Counted from the stretch's first letter, positions 1 to 11,811 are shown. The stretch: DNA of 64,000 nt from Lucinisca nassula (GCA_963580285.1 OY757020.1:98583497-98647496); one strand, 5' to 3'. Numbers and translations are program-made. The notes: a model not told the origin generated them from the letters alone.

Positions 1-925
1 CTGCAACTGAATTGCAGTTCTGTTGTATCCAGCAATCATAGTCAGGATCGTTCGTTTACGACAACACACAATAGCCCTGATGCAACAAATGATAAGCAGA
101 AAATTGAAGTGATTATTAATAGAAACAAGAACAATAATTCTCAGAGGAAATCAATTAGGAATTCTTCGCCTGTAAGACAGCGATACACCCCAGAACGCGA
201 TGTAAACCAGAAGTCCGTGCTGTTGATAGGCGATTCTGTGCTGCATCGGACAAACATGACAGGACTGCACACGTCGGTGCACAAACACCCTGTTTCCGGC
301 GCGACGATAGAGGCCCTGCTGTCAGATATCATCCTGCACGGCATGGTGCAGTTTGAAACAATTATTTTGTATGTAGGTAGAAATGATTTGTCAAGTTACA
401 AAGACCACTCTGTTTTGCAGGAACAATTTGACCATCTTATTACGCTTATTAAGTCAGTCAACCCAACCTGCAAAGTAATTGTTTCAAAACTTGCACCACG
501 AGGTGACGTGGACGTTAAAGTTACAAACAATATGATTGAACAGACCACCAATGCGATATTGCAGAAAATTATAGGCCGTTGTTCGACAAGCATTGGAAGT
601 TGATAATGCGGTTTTTCAGCGAATGATCATGTGCACCCCTCCAATTCAGGGACTAAACGAATTCTGGGGACAATAAATGATGTAGTGTATATAGTCAGGG
701 ACTTTCAGAAATGTGTTTTCCAGCGTTCTTCTGCACATTCTGGTCCTTTTGTGCGGACATATGGACCAAGACTAATTAATCAACAGTCCCACGGAAGAAA
801 TGGGAGGCGCTTAAATTGCTATGAACTATCTCACAGCGCTTCTGACTGTAGGCATAAAAAGCCATTCAAGTGCTAGTATTGTGGCTTAACCGGACACAAG
901 CAACCATTATGCTGGGACTAGAATT
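1..925 (+). pseudogene. LINE ORF1 remnant: SGNH/esterase-like domain plus CCHC knuckles (5' end outside window)
   Basis: The frame is open from base 1 to the TGA at 601-603 (about 200 residues), so the protein begins upstream of the window. Residues encoded around 210-240 read LLIGDSVL, the GDS block of SGNH/GDSL hydrolases, and around 367-390 YVGRNDLS, which matches the GxND block with Thr changed to Arg. After the stop, 808-915 encodes two degenerate zinc knuckles (CYELSHSASDC, then CGLTGHKQPLC preceded by an in-frame TAG). SGNH-type ORF1 proteins are known in CR1/L2-group LINEs. The EEP endonuclease and RT pieces downstream to about 5990 probably belong to the same element. It is clearly dead. 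Confidence 0.7.
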
Positions 926-1164
926 TCGCGAATAGGTTAACATTCATTTTCATTCAGATACAAAATGCTAATATATTTTTTTTTATTTCACCTCCAGGGC
1001 GACTGTGTTCAACTTGCAATGACTTCATCTGTAACTGCAAAAGTGATGCACAGCAGGACTAAAACTCGGTCGTTTCTTCTAAGCGTATTCATGTTTTTGA
1101 TTTATCACAATTATTTGCCGATTCGAGTTCTGCCCCTAGCAATGGCGGTGAACGTTCATCTGAT

Positions 1165-1412
1165 GATTATTTGAGCCCCGCAAGGCGAATTTGGGTCTTC
1201 GAGCATTCCGTCATGACAAATTTTAACTGCGCATGCCCAGCCATTCAGAGGGGCCAGGGATATGGCTTTCTGTCTGAAGGTTCCTCTTGATTCACTGCTT
1301 GTATGAGCGGGCAGCGAAGGTTCTGGCGAGACTGCGCGGATGCGCAGGCTCGCCTGAACCTTCGCTGCTCGCATAGGCGATAAGCACCAAAATCGCTTGA
1401 CGGGGCCCATTT
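1165..1412. repeat. Inserted GC-rich sequence with a strong hairpin
   Basis: This stretch separates the ORF1 remnant from the endonuclease start and is not LINE-like. Bases 1302-1374 form a long imperfect palindrome: GCAGCGAAGGTTCTGGCGAG on the left pairs with CTCGCCTGAACCTTCGCTGC on the right around a short CGCGGATGCG loop region. It is probably a MITE or foldback remnant. No target duplication was identified. Confidence 0.5.
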
Positions 1413-1426
1413 ACTCAAACTTGCAT

Positions 1427-2850
1427 CACTGAACGTGTGTGGACTTAAACGTAGAATTCATTTCCCTGAATTTATAGAGTTAGTGAACAAATTTGATTTA
1501 TTTTGTGTCAGTGAAAACAAAATGGATAGGTATGATGAAATTATATACCTGGCTATGTTTTCCTTTCACAGACTAGAAAACAGAAATATATTCATAAAAG
1601 CGGGGGTATCGGTGTATTTGTTTAATAGAAGTGAAGGCAATGGTCTGAAATCGATACAATTAACCCGCAGCTCTTACCAGAGACACCAAAGGGAAAGGAA
1701 TACAGACATGAAACAATAGCGGAAAGCCAAAAAAGACATTTCTTTCCAATAAAATTGTCATTTGGCTATCCAAAACAAAATAATATTAAGCGTTATACAT
1801 TCTCAAAGACAAACCATAACAAAAAAAAAAAAAAAAAAAAGAAGTACCGCCTTGGAACGGACAGCGAAACGAATTCGAATGGAGGGATGGGGGGGGGGGG
1901 GCTTAAATCGATTTTACGTGGCCACAATCCTCGCCCCGTACTTCCGTCGCGATTATGACATATAATTTATTCAGTCCGTATGAATGCCTCCTAACTCATC
2001 AGTGCAACATCTCCGTGAACACAAAAATCAAACAAACAACTCGACAGCAAGAAACCACTGAAATGCTGGAGCAAAAGAAGACCAACAGTTAGACTCCGTC
2101 TGATTAGACTTCCATTAGACTTCAACATCCATTAGACTACAGACAGTCGTTGTCCACAGATGTCTCCATGTTTGAATCTCATTCTGACTACATCTTTTTG
2201 TTAAATATTAGCAAACAAGCGAATGATACTGATGAAGATATTCATGTTGAAGATGTATATATTCCTCAAAGTGACTCGAGCTTTTGTAGTGGAGAAGACA
2301 TTGAGCAATTTAATGTGGTCATAAACAGATGTGACTCAAATAAGTACTTTTTACTAATTGGAGGCTTCAGTGCTAGAACTAATAACAAGTCTGACTTTCT
2401 GGAAAGAGATGGATTTTTTCTCAAAACCCTTTGAGTATGATAAACCTCTGAATGACCGCTTTCAAGATTTAACTATTCTTGAGATATATAATCTATCAAA
2501 AATTAGAGTATCCCAAGATTAAACTGTCAATAATGAAGGAAACATGCTTATTGATACATGTAAATCAAACAATTTATTTATTCTTAATGGTAGATGCGAC
2601 TGATTAAGATATCGGAGCTATGACTTTCCGTAAACAATCTATAATCGATTGCACCATAGTGTCCCTTGAAACTCTTAAGTTTGTTAAATGTTCAGTGTTA
2701 CGGAACTTGATTGCTTGTTCTCGGACGGCCATTCAGTAATCACTACATCCCTGCCATTTTCTGAAAAACTAGGTTCGCCTAAGGAAAAAGTAGATAGGCC
2801 AAGAGCCCAAACGGCCAAAAAACACACACAAAAAAAACAACAACAACAAT
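1427..2850 (+). pseudogene. LINE ORF2 endonuclease (EEP) remnant, interrupted
   Basis: Bases 1432-1640 encode an APE-type endonuclease N-terminus (CGLKRRIHFPEF, then FDLFCVSENKMD, the Glu-containing block). After an insertion the domain resumes at about 2150 with VYIPQ and LLIGGFSART, where the usual GDFN aspartate is replaced. It ends around 2560-2790 with NNLFILNGR and SDGHSVITTSLPF, the SDH-like block. The frame breaks several times (for example a stop near 2520). EEP domains nick target DNA for LINE integration. This copy cannot be active. Confidence 0.7.
1641..2105 (+). mobile_element. Solo tail fragment of the Penelope-like RT element
   Basis: From AATCGATACAATTAAC to AGTTAGACTCCG the sequence matches the non-coding tail of the RT element at 28988-29527 in the same orientation, including a poly-G run before CTTAAATCGATTTTACGTGG and the block AGCAAGAAACCACTGAAATG. 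It is inserted inside the LINE endonuclease. Only the tail is present, as expected for a 5'-truncated insertion or a solo terminal repeat. It also contains a 20-bp A-run at about 1820. Confidence 0.7.
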
Positions 2851-2851
2851 A

Positions 2852-4808
2852 CAACAAGAGGGCCATGATGGCCCTGGATCGCTCACCTGATCCATAGAGT
2901 AACAAGTGGGCCCCAGGGAGGGCCATTATTGACATCAGGGCTATAATGTGCATAATGTTGAGGGAGGTCTAAAAAGGTGAAGCGCCATACCAAATATCAA
3001 CTTAGGCTATATTTTGAACAATCTTGGCAAAGGTCCACTAGATGGAGCTACACACCAAATATCAAAGACCTGGGCCTTGCGGTTTCAGAGAAAAAGATTT
3101 TTCACGATTTTCCCTATATAAGTCTAGGAAAAACCAACGGGCCCCAGAGCGGGGGCATGCTCGGTGCCAGGGCTATAATTTGAACAATCTTGGTAGAGGT
3201 TTACAAGATGAAGCTACATACCAAATATCAAAGACCTGGGCCTCGCGGTTTCAGAGAAGAATATTTTTAAAGATTTTCCCTATATAAGCCCATGTAAAAC
3301 CAAAGGGCCCCGGGGCGGGGGCATTTTTGGCCCAGCACTATAATTTGAACAATCTTGGTAGGGGTCCAAACTAGATGAAGCTTCATACCAAATATCAAAG
3401 ACCTTGGCCTTGCGGTTTCAGAGAAGAAGATTTTTAAATATTTTCCCTATATAAACCCATGTAAAACCAAACGGCCCCAGGGCGGGGGCATTTTTGGCCC
3501 GTGCACTATAATTTGATCAATCTTGGTAGGGGTCCACTTGATGAAGCTTCATACCAAATATCAAAGACCTGGGCCTTGTGGTTTCAGAGAAGAAGATTTT
3601 TAAAGATTTTCCCTATATACGCCAATGTCAAACCAAAGGGCCCCGGAGTGGGGGCATTTTTGGCCCCAGCACTATAATTTGAACAATCTTGGTAGGGGTC
3701 CACTAGATGAAGCTTCATACCAAATATCAAAGACCTGGGCATTGCTGTTTCAGAGAAGAAGATTTTTAAAGATATTCCCTATATAAGCCCATGTAAAACC
3801 AAAGGGCCCAAGGGCGGGGGCATTTTTGGCCCTAGCACTATTATTTGAACAATCTTTGTAGGGGTCCACTAGATGAAGCTTCATACCAAATATCAAAGGC
3901 CTGGGCCTTGTGGTTTCAGAGAAGAAGATTTTTAAAGATTTTCCCTTTACATGTATTAGTTTATGTAAAACCAAAGGGCCCCGCAGTGGGGGCATTTTTC
4001 GCCCCAGGGCTTTAATTTGAACAATCTTGGTAGAGGTCCATTAGATGAAGCTTCATACCCATTATCAAAGGCATGGGCCTTGCGGTTTCAGAGAAGAAGA
4101 TTTTTAAAGATTATCCCTATATAAGCCTATGTAAAACCAAAGGGCCCCAAGGCGGGGGCATTTTTGACCCCAGCACTATAATTTGAACAATCTTGGTAGG
4201 GGTCCAACAGATGAAGCTTCATACCAAATATCAAAGACCTGGGCCTTGTGGTTTCAGAGAGGAAGATTTTTAAAGATTTTCCCTATAAAAGTCTCTGTAA
4301 AACCTAAGGGCCCCGGAGCGGGGGCATTTTTGGTCCCAGGGCAATAATTTGAACAATCTTGATAAAGGTCAACAAGACGAAGCTTCATACCAAATATCAA
4401 ACACCTGAGCCTTCTGGTTTCAGACAAGAAGATTTTTAAAGTTTTTCCATATGTAAGTCTATGTAAAACCAAAAGGCCCAGGGGCGGGGGCATTTTTGGC
4501 CCCAGGGCTATATCAAAGACCTGGGCCTTCCGGTTTCAGAGGAGAAGATTTTTTAAGATTTCATTAAAAAAATCTATTTTTGGCTCCCTTGACCTTGATG
4601 TGCAACGGACCGGAACCATTTGAACAACTTTGAAAGGGGACCACCTAAGGATCATTCCTGTGAAGTTTGATCAAAATCCAATCAGTGGTTTCGGAGGAGA
4701 TGTCGTTTGAAGAAATTGTTTACGCACGCACGCACGCACGGACGGACGCAGACGGACAAAAAGTGATCCCAAAAGCTCACCTCGTCACTACGTGACGGTG
4801 AGCTAAAA
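2852..4808 (+). mobile_element. Pearl/HINE-type element with 166-bp tandem core
   Basis: The left end is AACAAGAGGGCCATGATGG followed by CGCTCACC; the right end is a hairpin, GCTCACC...GGTGAGC, followed by TAAAAA. Between them lies a tandem array of about nine and a half units. The block CAAAGACCTGGGCC recurs at 3063, 3229, 3396, 3562, 3728, 3894, 4066, 4232 and 4398, giving a period of 166 bp with one 172-bp interval, and a shortened last unit at 4514. The 4560-4790 segment is a unique right arm with CGGACGGACG motifs. This architecture (unique ends, satellite-like core, 3' hairpin, no coding) is that of bivalve pearl/Helitron-associated elements. It interrupts the LINE. Confidence 0.75.
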
Positions 4809-4899
4809 ACAATCAATAACATGCATTTGTTGAAAACATGAATACTTCCAAAATAAATGAAATAATGTGATTGCTGGTGTTAAAATAATATCATTTTTA

Positions 4900-5990
4900 A
4901 ATTATTAGACCAAGAATTTTGGAAATTTTAGTTTTTGGAAATTTTCAGCGTTTGCGCCAACGTTTGTCAAAATGATGACCTGATCTCTAACCAGAGACGG
5001 GGTAAAAAGTTTGGTTTGGGAAACAGTGTGACAATGCAAGAAAACAATATCGCCTAGCGAAAACAAAATATTCAAAAGAAACCTCGTATACGACAAGACT
5101 CAATTTTCAAAACACCAGCAAAAATTAGGAGATAAAAATGACTTACTTCATAAAAAAAAACAACAAAAAAACGCAAAATAAACTGAGAACACTAAAAAAT
5201 AAAAAAGCCATTATAAATAGCCTAGTTAATAAATCTGACATCAGCAATATTGAACTTAATGCATTATATTCCTTTTTCAAAGACTTTAACAACCAATCAG
5301 ACGTTGATAATGATATAGATTTTTTCATTGACCATAATGATTTAATTTTAAACTCGCCAATAACAGAAAAGGGAATTTTAAAATGTAAAACAAATAATAA
5401 AACATGATAAAGTCTGCGGTAACGATAAAAGAATCAATGAGTGAGTGAGTGAGTATTTGAGTTTTACATCTCACCAGCAGCTAAGGTGGCTGTGGTCAAA
5501 ACTATTGAAAAGTGGTATCAAAGGTAAGTCCTTTCGTATTATTTATAATATGTACAGAGGAATTAAATCATGCATTTCATTAAATGGGGACCAGTCAAGT
5601 TTCTTCCCTTGCCTAAGCGGGGTGAGTCAGAGAGAAAACTTATCGCCTGTTCTTTTCGCATTGTTTTTAAATTTTATGTGTTCTAATGGATGTTCCGGCA
5701 TTGATTTTGAATTCGAATCCGACATTGTTTATACTTATATAAAACTCTTTGTTCTGTTGTATGCCGATGACACTGTCATCCTAAGCAAAGGTGAAATAAA
5801 CTTCCAGAAAAATCTTGACATATCTTACGAGTACTCTAAATCACGGAGACATGATATCAACTTCGACAAATCTAAAATACTCATCTTCGGAACTCGTAAT
5901 GATGAATGAATATGATTTAAAATGGGAGAAAATATAATTTCAATTTGTCAGGATTTTAAATACCTAGGGGTGTATTTTACCAAAAGAACA
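4900..5990 (+). pseudogene. LINE ORF2 reverse transcriptase remnant
   Basis: The LINE resumes after the pearl-like insertion. Bases 5138-5407 encode the linker before the RT (NALYSFFKDFNN, ILKCKTNNKT). Bases 5480-5910 encode RT core: SKLLKSGIKGKSF, a degenerate GVSQRENLSPVLF (usual GVRQGE), LLYADDTVILS with the catalytic YADD intact, and INFDKSKILIFG. A stop and frameshift near 5910 are followed by ICQDFKYLGVYF. The ORF1 type and RT motifs point to a CR1/L2-group LINE; clade assignment would need a tree. Bases 5436-5480 are a fragment of the 108-bp SINE also found at 24776. Confidence 0.75.
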
Positions 5991-6004
5991 CGTTTTTGTA
6001 TCGC

Positions 6005-6168
6005 TTATAATATTTTGTTTTGGATATCAAGTTGGCAATTTTGTGTGTCTTTTTGGCTTTTCGCTGCTGCTGTTTCCATTAGGGTCTGTTGTTTCATGTT
6101 TGTGTTTCTGTCCCTTTGGTGTCTCTGATGGGAGCTGTGGATTAATTGTATCGATTCCTGATCATTGC
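6005..6168 (-). mobile_element. Tail fragment of the Penelope-like RT element, inverted
   Basis: The stretch ending AATTGTATCGATTCCTGATC is the reverse complement of the outermost part of the tail at 28988-29250. It includes the conserved TTTCTGTCCCTTTGGTGTCT block. It lies directly after the LINE RT remnant. Confidence 0.6.
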
Positions 6169-6195
6169 CTTCACATCTATTTTAAATGTCATATG

Positions 6196-6383
6196 ATGAC
6201 TAGAATCTTGCTTTCGTGCTCACGTATTATTGAATTTATTAAACTCGTTGACGAAAAGGGATAAAATGCTCGACAAAGCTTCACATTTTATCCCTTTTTC
6301 TCAACTCGTAGCATTTTATCCCTTTTCCTCAACTCGTTTAATAAATTCAATAATACATGAACACCCATGTAAGATCATTTTTG
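6196..6383. mobile_element. Foldback MITE (family with TGATCTTACATG ends)
   Basis: Inverted arms read inward: the left arm carries GTATTATTGAATTTATTAAA then CTCGTTGACGAAAAGGGATA, and the right arm carries their complement ending at TGTAAGATCA. A third partial arm lies in the middle. Relatives are at 9515-9622, 14760-14910 and 18610-18750. The right end falls about 25 bp before the splice acceptor of the adenosine deaminase exon. Confidence 0.65.
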
Positions 6384-6401
6384 TCTTCGCCCTAAATCTA
6401 G

Positions 6402-6571
6402 GCTCTTGACCACATGTCGGCGGAGAGAATTGGCCACGGTTATCATTCTGTTGATGACAACGCCACCTACTGCCGAATTATACGGGAGCAAGTTCATCTC
6501 GAGACCTGTCCTATTTCTAGCATTATCACCAAGTCATGTGACCCTGACATTCTGATTCATCCGTTAAAAAC
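6402..6571 (+). CDS. ADA: Adenosine deaminase, internal exon (third from last)
   Basis: Flanked by an AG acceptor (CCTAAATCTAG) and a strong GTAAGT donor at 6572. The 170 nt encode ALDHMSAERIGHGYHSVDD... through HLETCPISS...IHPLKT plus two bases of the next codon. ERIGHGYH is the adenosine deaminase block whose last His contacts the attacking water, and HLETCP matches the family's HxExCP block. Adenosine deaminase converts adenosine to inosine in purine salvage using zinc. The HAGE block and N-terminal half are not in the window, so the gene starts upstream. No frame damage is seen. Confidence 0.85.
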
Positions 6572-6620
6572 GTAAGTATCGTAAATTTTTTTTATAACAT
6601 TTTACACCCTTTAAGGTTTT

Positions 6621-9083
6621 TTTAGCTCACCAGAGCCGAAGGCTCCGGGGGAGCTTATAGGATAGGCAGTTGTCCGTCGTCTGCGTCTGCGTCCGTCAAC
6701 ACTTTCAAACAACATCTCCTCTGAAGCCACTATGCCGATTGGGCCCAGATTTTATCTGTAGCATCTTTAGGCTTGGGGATTGGAAGTTTGTGTTTTTTTA
6801 TAAAAATTGGCTCATTAGTTTGGTTGCTATGGCAACTTAGAGTTTCCATAGACTTATAATGGGGAAAATTGAAAAATGGCATTTACTGCCAAGCCTTTGC
6901 AGATATTTTGACAAAACTTTCATAAAAGTGTACCTAATGCAATCTACTATCTGCCATTTGATTTTAGGCCTACTGCTCATTTTTTCTGGTTGCTACGGAA
7001 ACCAAAATGAAAAAAATAGAAAAAAAAATACTTAAAAAATCATCTCCTCAGAAACCATATGTTCAATGTGGCTTAGATTTTTTGGAAATATTCAAAATTT
7101 TTGCCTTCACAGGTTTTGTGTTTTTTTTATTAAATTTGGCCTTTTAGTTTTGTTGCTATGGCAACTTAACGTTTCCATTGACTTATAATGAGGAAAATGG
7201 CATTTACTGCCAAGTCATTGCAGATATTTTGACAAAATTTTCATAGAAATGTTCCTTGAGTAAACTTCTCTCAGTCATATGCTTTTATGTCAACCTGGGG
7301 GTCCCCTAGGTTGTGCCGGGGCCATACCCCGCCCCCTCAACTTCATAAAATGCCTTATATCTAAGAAACCTTACAGATCCCAACCCCTAAACCATATATA
7401 TATTCTTGTTCCTTATGACAAGATGCATCAAGTGACACCAATCTAAGGGTCCCCCGGGATGTGCCGGGGACATGCCCCACCCCCTCCACTTCATGAAATA
7501 CCATTTATCTCAGAAACCATTCAGATCATCTCCACCCCTTAACCATATATATTCTTGTTCCTTATGATAAGAAGCACTCAGTGACACCAATCTGGGGGCT
7601 CCCCGGGATGTGCTGGGGCAATTCCCCACCCCTCCACTTCACAAAAGGCCTAATATCCAAGAAACGTTACAGATCCCCACCCCTAAACCATATATATTCT
7701 CGTTCCTTATTATCAGTCGCATTCAGTGACACCAACCTGGGGGTTCCCCTGGATGTACCGGGGCCATGCCCAACGCCCTCTGCTTCATAACAGGCCAAAT
7801 ATTCCAGAAACCTTTCAGATCCCCACCCCTAAACCATATATATTATTATTCCTTATAATAAGACACATTCAGTGACACCAACCGAGGAGTCACCCAGGGC
7901 GCGCCCGGGCCATGCTACACCCCTCGACTTCACAAAAGACCTTATATCTTAGAAACTATTCAGAACCCGCCCCTAAGCCATATATATTCTTGTTCCCTAT
8001 GATAAGATTCAATCAGAGACACCAGCATGGGGGTCCCCCGGAGTGCCACGGGCCATGCCCCACCCCTTTATTTTATCAAAAAGCCATATATCTCAGAAAC
8101 CGTTCAGATCCCCACCCCTTAACCATATATGTTCTAGTTTCTTATGATATGACTCCACTTCATAATTGGCAATATATCTCAAAAACCATTCAAATCCCCA
8201 GCCCATAATCACATATTCTTGTTCATTGTTATTAGACACATTCAGCCACCCCCTTCTTGGGGGCTCGGCAGGTGTCAAATATTTCTCTTCCATCCACTTC
8301 ATAAAAGGCCTTATAAAAATTAAGTCAGAAACCATTCAGATCCCCACCCTTTAACCTTATATATTCTTGGTCCGTATGATAAGACACGTTCATTGACAAC
8401 AATCTTTGACTTTTCTAGGATCTGCCATGCCCGAATCCCTCCACTGCTTAAAAGGCTTTACATCTTAGGTACCATACATATCCCCACCGCTAAACCATAT
8501 ATGTCTCTGTTCCTTTTGATAAGATGCATTTAGTGACACCAACCGGAGCTCTATTGGGCCTCTACTTTATAAAACACCTAATATTTCAGATACAGTCCAC
8601 ATGGGTGCTCATTTGGGTACGATGTTTGTTTGGGAGGCTTTATAATTGGTAGATTAAAATCATATCATGTTAAAATACATGGCTGCCATTGGGCAGTAAC
8701 CACCTGAGCTCTGGTTTACTGTATTCGGCTCTTTGGTTTGTTTGCTAAGGCAAATTAAGAGATTCCATTGACTTATAATGGGGATAATTGAACAATGACA
8801 TTTATGCCTTTCAAGTTATTTTGTTAAAGTTTCATAGAAATGTTCCTTTAATAATGTTCTTATAGGCCTATTGTTGCCACAGATGGGAATTTGTCAATTG
8901 TCATCCTGCAACAACACATTCAAGTGACATCAGACCTCTGAAGATACCAGGCCGATTGAGTCCAAATTTTATCGGTAACATCCTTGAGAGCAGGGCTTCC
9001 ATGGTTAATTAAAATACACTGCTGCCAGTGGGCAGTGCCCTCCTGAGCTCTGGTGAGCATAGTGGCCCATGGGCCTCTTGTTA
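6621..9083 (-). mobile_element. Pearl/HINE-type element with ~145-bp tandem core, in ADA intron
   Basis: Reverse orientation: the complement of the left end (GGGCCTCTTGTT) is at 9071-9082, and the terminal hairpin side (TTTAGCTCACCAGAGCC) starts at 6622. The core at 7260-8600 repeats AACCATATAT at 7389, 7541, 7686, 7832, 7976, 8121, 8353 and 8493, mostly 144-152 bp apart, with a deleted unit near 8207. The core is CT/C-rich and unrelated to the 166-bp core at 2852. Outer arms at 6640-7250 and 8600-9060 share blocks such as TTGACTTATAATGGGGA. It lies in the intron between two adenosine deaminase exons. Confidence 0.7.
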
Positions 9084-9289
9084 CATTTAAAATGCATATA
9101 TGTGCAGTCAGAATTTTTTCTCGTACATTGGATAGGAATTAGATTCGTACTTATCCCTAATCAACTCAAACACTGTTGGATTCAGCTCAGGTTACCACGA
9201 GTATCAAACAGTCGCAATCAGCTAATCCATAAATCGAATAACACTGTTTAATAACAAGCATACAGGACCTGCTTGGTCGAATTCGATAC

Positions 9290-9622
9290 TGTCAAAATTC
9301 AATATGCATATTTATCATCTGACGTCGCGTCTGGGAATGTTATAACGCCATGTAATAAATTCCGTAATCCATTAGTGGATCAAATATGCAAATTAGTTTG
9401 ATACGCTCCCTAAAGTAACATGTACGGCGTCATTAACAACGTCGCGTTTACTAATGACGGACTATTGACATTTTGTTGTACACAAATCGTGAATAAACTG
9501 CGTTTTTAATGTCATATGATAAAGAGAAACTTGCATTCGTGCTCATGTATTACTGAATTTATTAAACTCGTTGAGGAAAAGGCATAATTCAATAATAAAT
9601 GAACACTCGTGTAAGATCCTCT
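9290..9622 (-). mobile_element. MITE relative of the GATCTTACATG family, inverted
   Basis: Contains, in reverse orientation, the block found at 14910-15120 and 18750-18965: GACGTCGCGTCTGGGA, GGATCAAATATGCAAATTAG and AACGTCGCGTTTACTAATG. The foldback part, TGTATTACTGAATTTATTAA, follows and ends at GTGTAAGATCCTC. No coding sequence is seen. Confidence 0.6.
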
Positions 9623-9860
9623 ATAGATGTTGTTTTAAAATGACACAGCTTGTGAAAAATACACATTCATAATTTATAGTTGCCCTAAGACTAACAGAAC
9701 GCCGAGCCCTTATTGAATTTTAGGTTTCGAACTAGACCACGTCTCTAATATGACCTAAATAGTATTGACTAGAATGCAAAACCTTAAAACAAAGAAACAA
9801 GTGCAATGTATTCAGAATCGAGCCAGGAGATGTGGCACTACATATCTTTTCTTCTATCAG

Positions 9861-9987
9861 GTTTGTAAAAGACGGAGTGAATTTCTCAATAAACACTGAC
9901 GACCCTATGGTTTTAGGAAACAGTATGGATGAAGATTATCAGGCCGCCACACAGATGGGTCTGAGCGACAATGACATCATCAAAGGC
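9861..9987 (+). CDS. ADA: Adenosine deaminase, internal exon (second from last)
   Basis: The acceptor is TTTTCTTCTATCAG, 9847-9860; the donor GTACGT starts at 9988. The first base completes the codon begun in the 6402-6571 exon (AC+G), so the phases fit. The exon then encodes 42 codons: FVKDGVNFSINTDDPMVLG..., ending at ...DNDIIKG in phase 0. NTDDP contains the two aspartates of the adenosine deaminase active site (zinc ligand and substrate-binding Asp), and both are present. A longer frame through the donor to 10044 is intron read-through and was not used. Confidence 0.87.
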
Positions 9988-10002
9988 GTACGTAATTACC
10001 TT

Positions 10003-10390
10003 TTCAATTTAAGAAATAGTTCGGCTCTAGCAGTGAATTCCTGAGTAATAAATAACAGTTTGGAGGTCAGTAATGAAGTATACCTAATCAACAGCGTGAA
10101 GCGCAAGGGATTTGTCTACTAACAACTGACCGACAAACTGTGATTTATTACTCAACAACTCACACATTAGAGCTGCTCTTTTTTGGATTTTTTAATAAGT
10201 TGTTGAACAGGCTGACATCTATCTTTACTGAGCACACATTTTCGAAGGTACATTTCCGCTTGGCGAACTAATGAGTTTGTTTTGTTTAAGAAATAGATCA
10301 TCTCTAGCTGTGATTTGTTGAGTTATAAATCACAGTTTGGAGGTCAGTTGTAAAGTAGACGAAATCACGTGCATCAATGCATCGTACTTC
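10003..10390. repeat. Foldback repeat and adjoining half copy
   Basis: AACAGTTTGGAGGTCAGT at about 10055 is inverted at 10125-10150 (ACTGACCGACAAACTGTG), with CTGAGTAATAAAT pairing with ATTTATTACTCA. A second direct half copy, ATAAATCACAGTTTGGAGG, lies at about 10325 preceded by the same TTTAAGAAATAG leader as 10006. This looks like a MITE plus a fragment. Confidence 0.5.
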
Positions 10391-11574
10391 TTTCTTAATC
10401 TGTAACTGATATCGGACGTTTCCATAACGTAGTCGGTGTGTTTAGAACGTACTGAACTTACAGAGAGCGCATCCGCCAGCGTTTTGGTGTCTTTCCATTT
10501 CTGTGGTCAGAGCCTTCCTGGAACTTCTTGGGGTCTGCCCTTTGCTTTTTGGGTCGATCATTTGCTTGGGGCGTTATTGGGTCGGCCGCTTGCTTACGTT
10601 GGTCGCTTGTTTGCGTTGGCCCCATTCTGTGACTGTTTGAGATTGTTTTGAAGATCTGCGTCCACTTAGGGTTTGTTTGATTGGTAGGCTTTTAATGTTA
10701 CCGGGCACCGAAGGGCACATCGGGACTTTTGTTTGTACAGAATCACAACTTTTATATCGGTCGTGATACGCTCCATGAAGCTATGCGTAAGTTCGGTATA
10801 TGTTAGACCAACGCTGTGCATTAGTCCCTCTAAGTCAAGAGCACCAGCGACACGCTGGGTACACGCTGACTTACGCTTGTATAAGTTATTTACGCACTAG
10901 GGATAAGTTATGAACACTTTACGCATAGGTTAAACGTAGTTTCAGCTCGTTAGCATTACGCTAGGTTGTCACTTTATCATTCAACTTCACCATGTGCCAG
11001 CGATGTAGCTATTTTTCATACGCCGGAATACCTTTGTCCAAAACGATATAGTTTGACAGGGCCTGGCATTTGTTCTGAAGTAAAGCCTTACAGACTAAAG
11101 GTCAAGGATCATGGCTTAGAAATGTGTGCTGTGTTTGACACTGTTTTGGTAGATCAGACGCAAAGAGACTAATGTCAGTGTCATCAAGCCCTTAAAGAAC
11201 TTTGTTAAAACGTTCAAAGCAAATTTATGTCAAATGGGAAAGTGCTAGGGTAAATCGTTCTGCAACGCAATGCTGCCACCAGATAAGGTACCAGATATAC
11301 TCATTCCGCTAATTAAGGATAATAGAAACACCTAGCAGATTTTTCCGCCATTTTTTAAAGGGAAACAACTTTCGGGACTTCCTGTTTGCTTTTATATAAA
11401 CCCTGTTCCACGAAAAAAGGGATCCTCTCTGAATTAAGAGTTGACCCCTATTGACATGGGAGACAAAAATGCTTTTGGATGAGTTGCCCCCCCCCCGAAG
11501 ATGTATCCATTCCCCTTATAGCATCAGGTTTACAAATTCATAAATACCCCTTAAAAATAGAAGTGAAGACAGTG
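10391..11574. other. ADA intron sequence without recognised features
   Basis: I see no convincing coding sequence, RNA gene or terminal repeats here. Short frames at 10436-10651 and 10966-11172 have no recognisable domain or splice borders. A C-run sits near 11491. Confidence 0.5.
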
Positions 11575-11785
11575 ATCAAGAATCGATACAATTAACCCAC
11601 AGCTCCCATCCGATACACCAAAGGGAAAGAAGCACAAACATAAAACAACTCGACCCTAATGGAAACATCAATAGCGGAAAGTCAAATCCCACAAAATGGC
11701 CAATTGGCTATCCAAAACAAAATATTATAAGCGATACACACACTCAAAGACAAACCATATAGACAAAAATAAACCGCGACCCTTC
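11575..11785 (+). mobile_element. Tail fragment of the Penelope-like RT element
   Basis: AATCGATACAATTAACCC to AAAGACAAACCATATAGAC matches 1641-1830 in the same orientation, including CCAAAGGGAAAG and GGCTATCCAAAACAAAAT. It is truncated compared with the tail at 28988-29527. Confidence 0.65.
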
Positions 11786-11811
11786 AAAACCACTTTATAC
11801 ATAGAGAGAAA

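Noticed and set aside
1755..1965. Lys-rich and Gly-rich open frames
   Set aside because: They arise from an A-run and a G-run in the tail of a mobile element.
2975..4500. Overlapping short frames across the 166-bp array
   Set aside because: Repeated frames (both strands) follow the tandem unit and have frameshifts between units; no sign of coding.
9988..10044. Extension of the ADA exon through the donor
   Set aside because: The phase-0 GTACGT donor joins perfectly to the next exon, and the read-through residues do not resemble ADA.
10436..10651. 71-codon frame rich in Leu/Phe
   Set aside because: No domain, no splice borders, within an ADA intron; composition fits chance.
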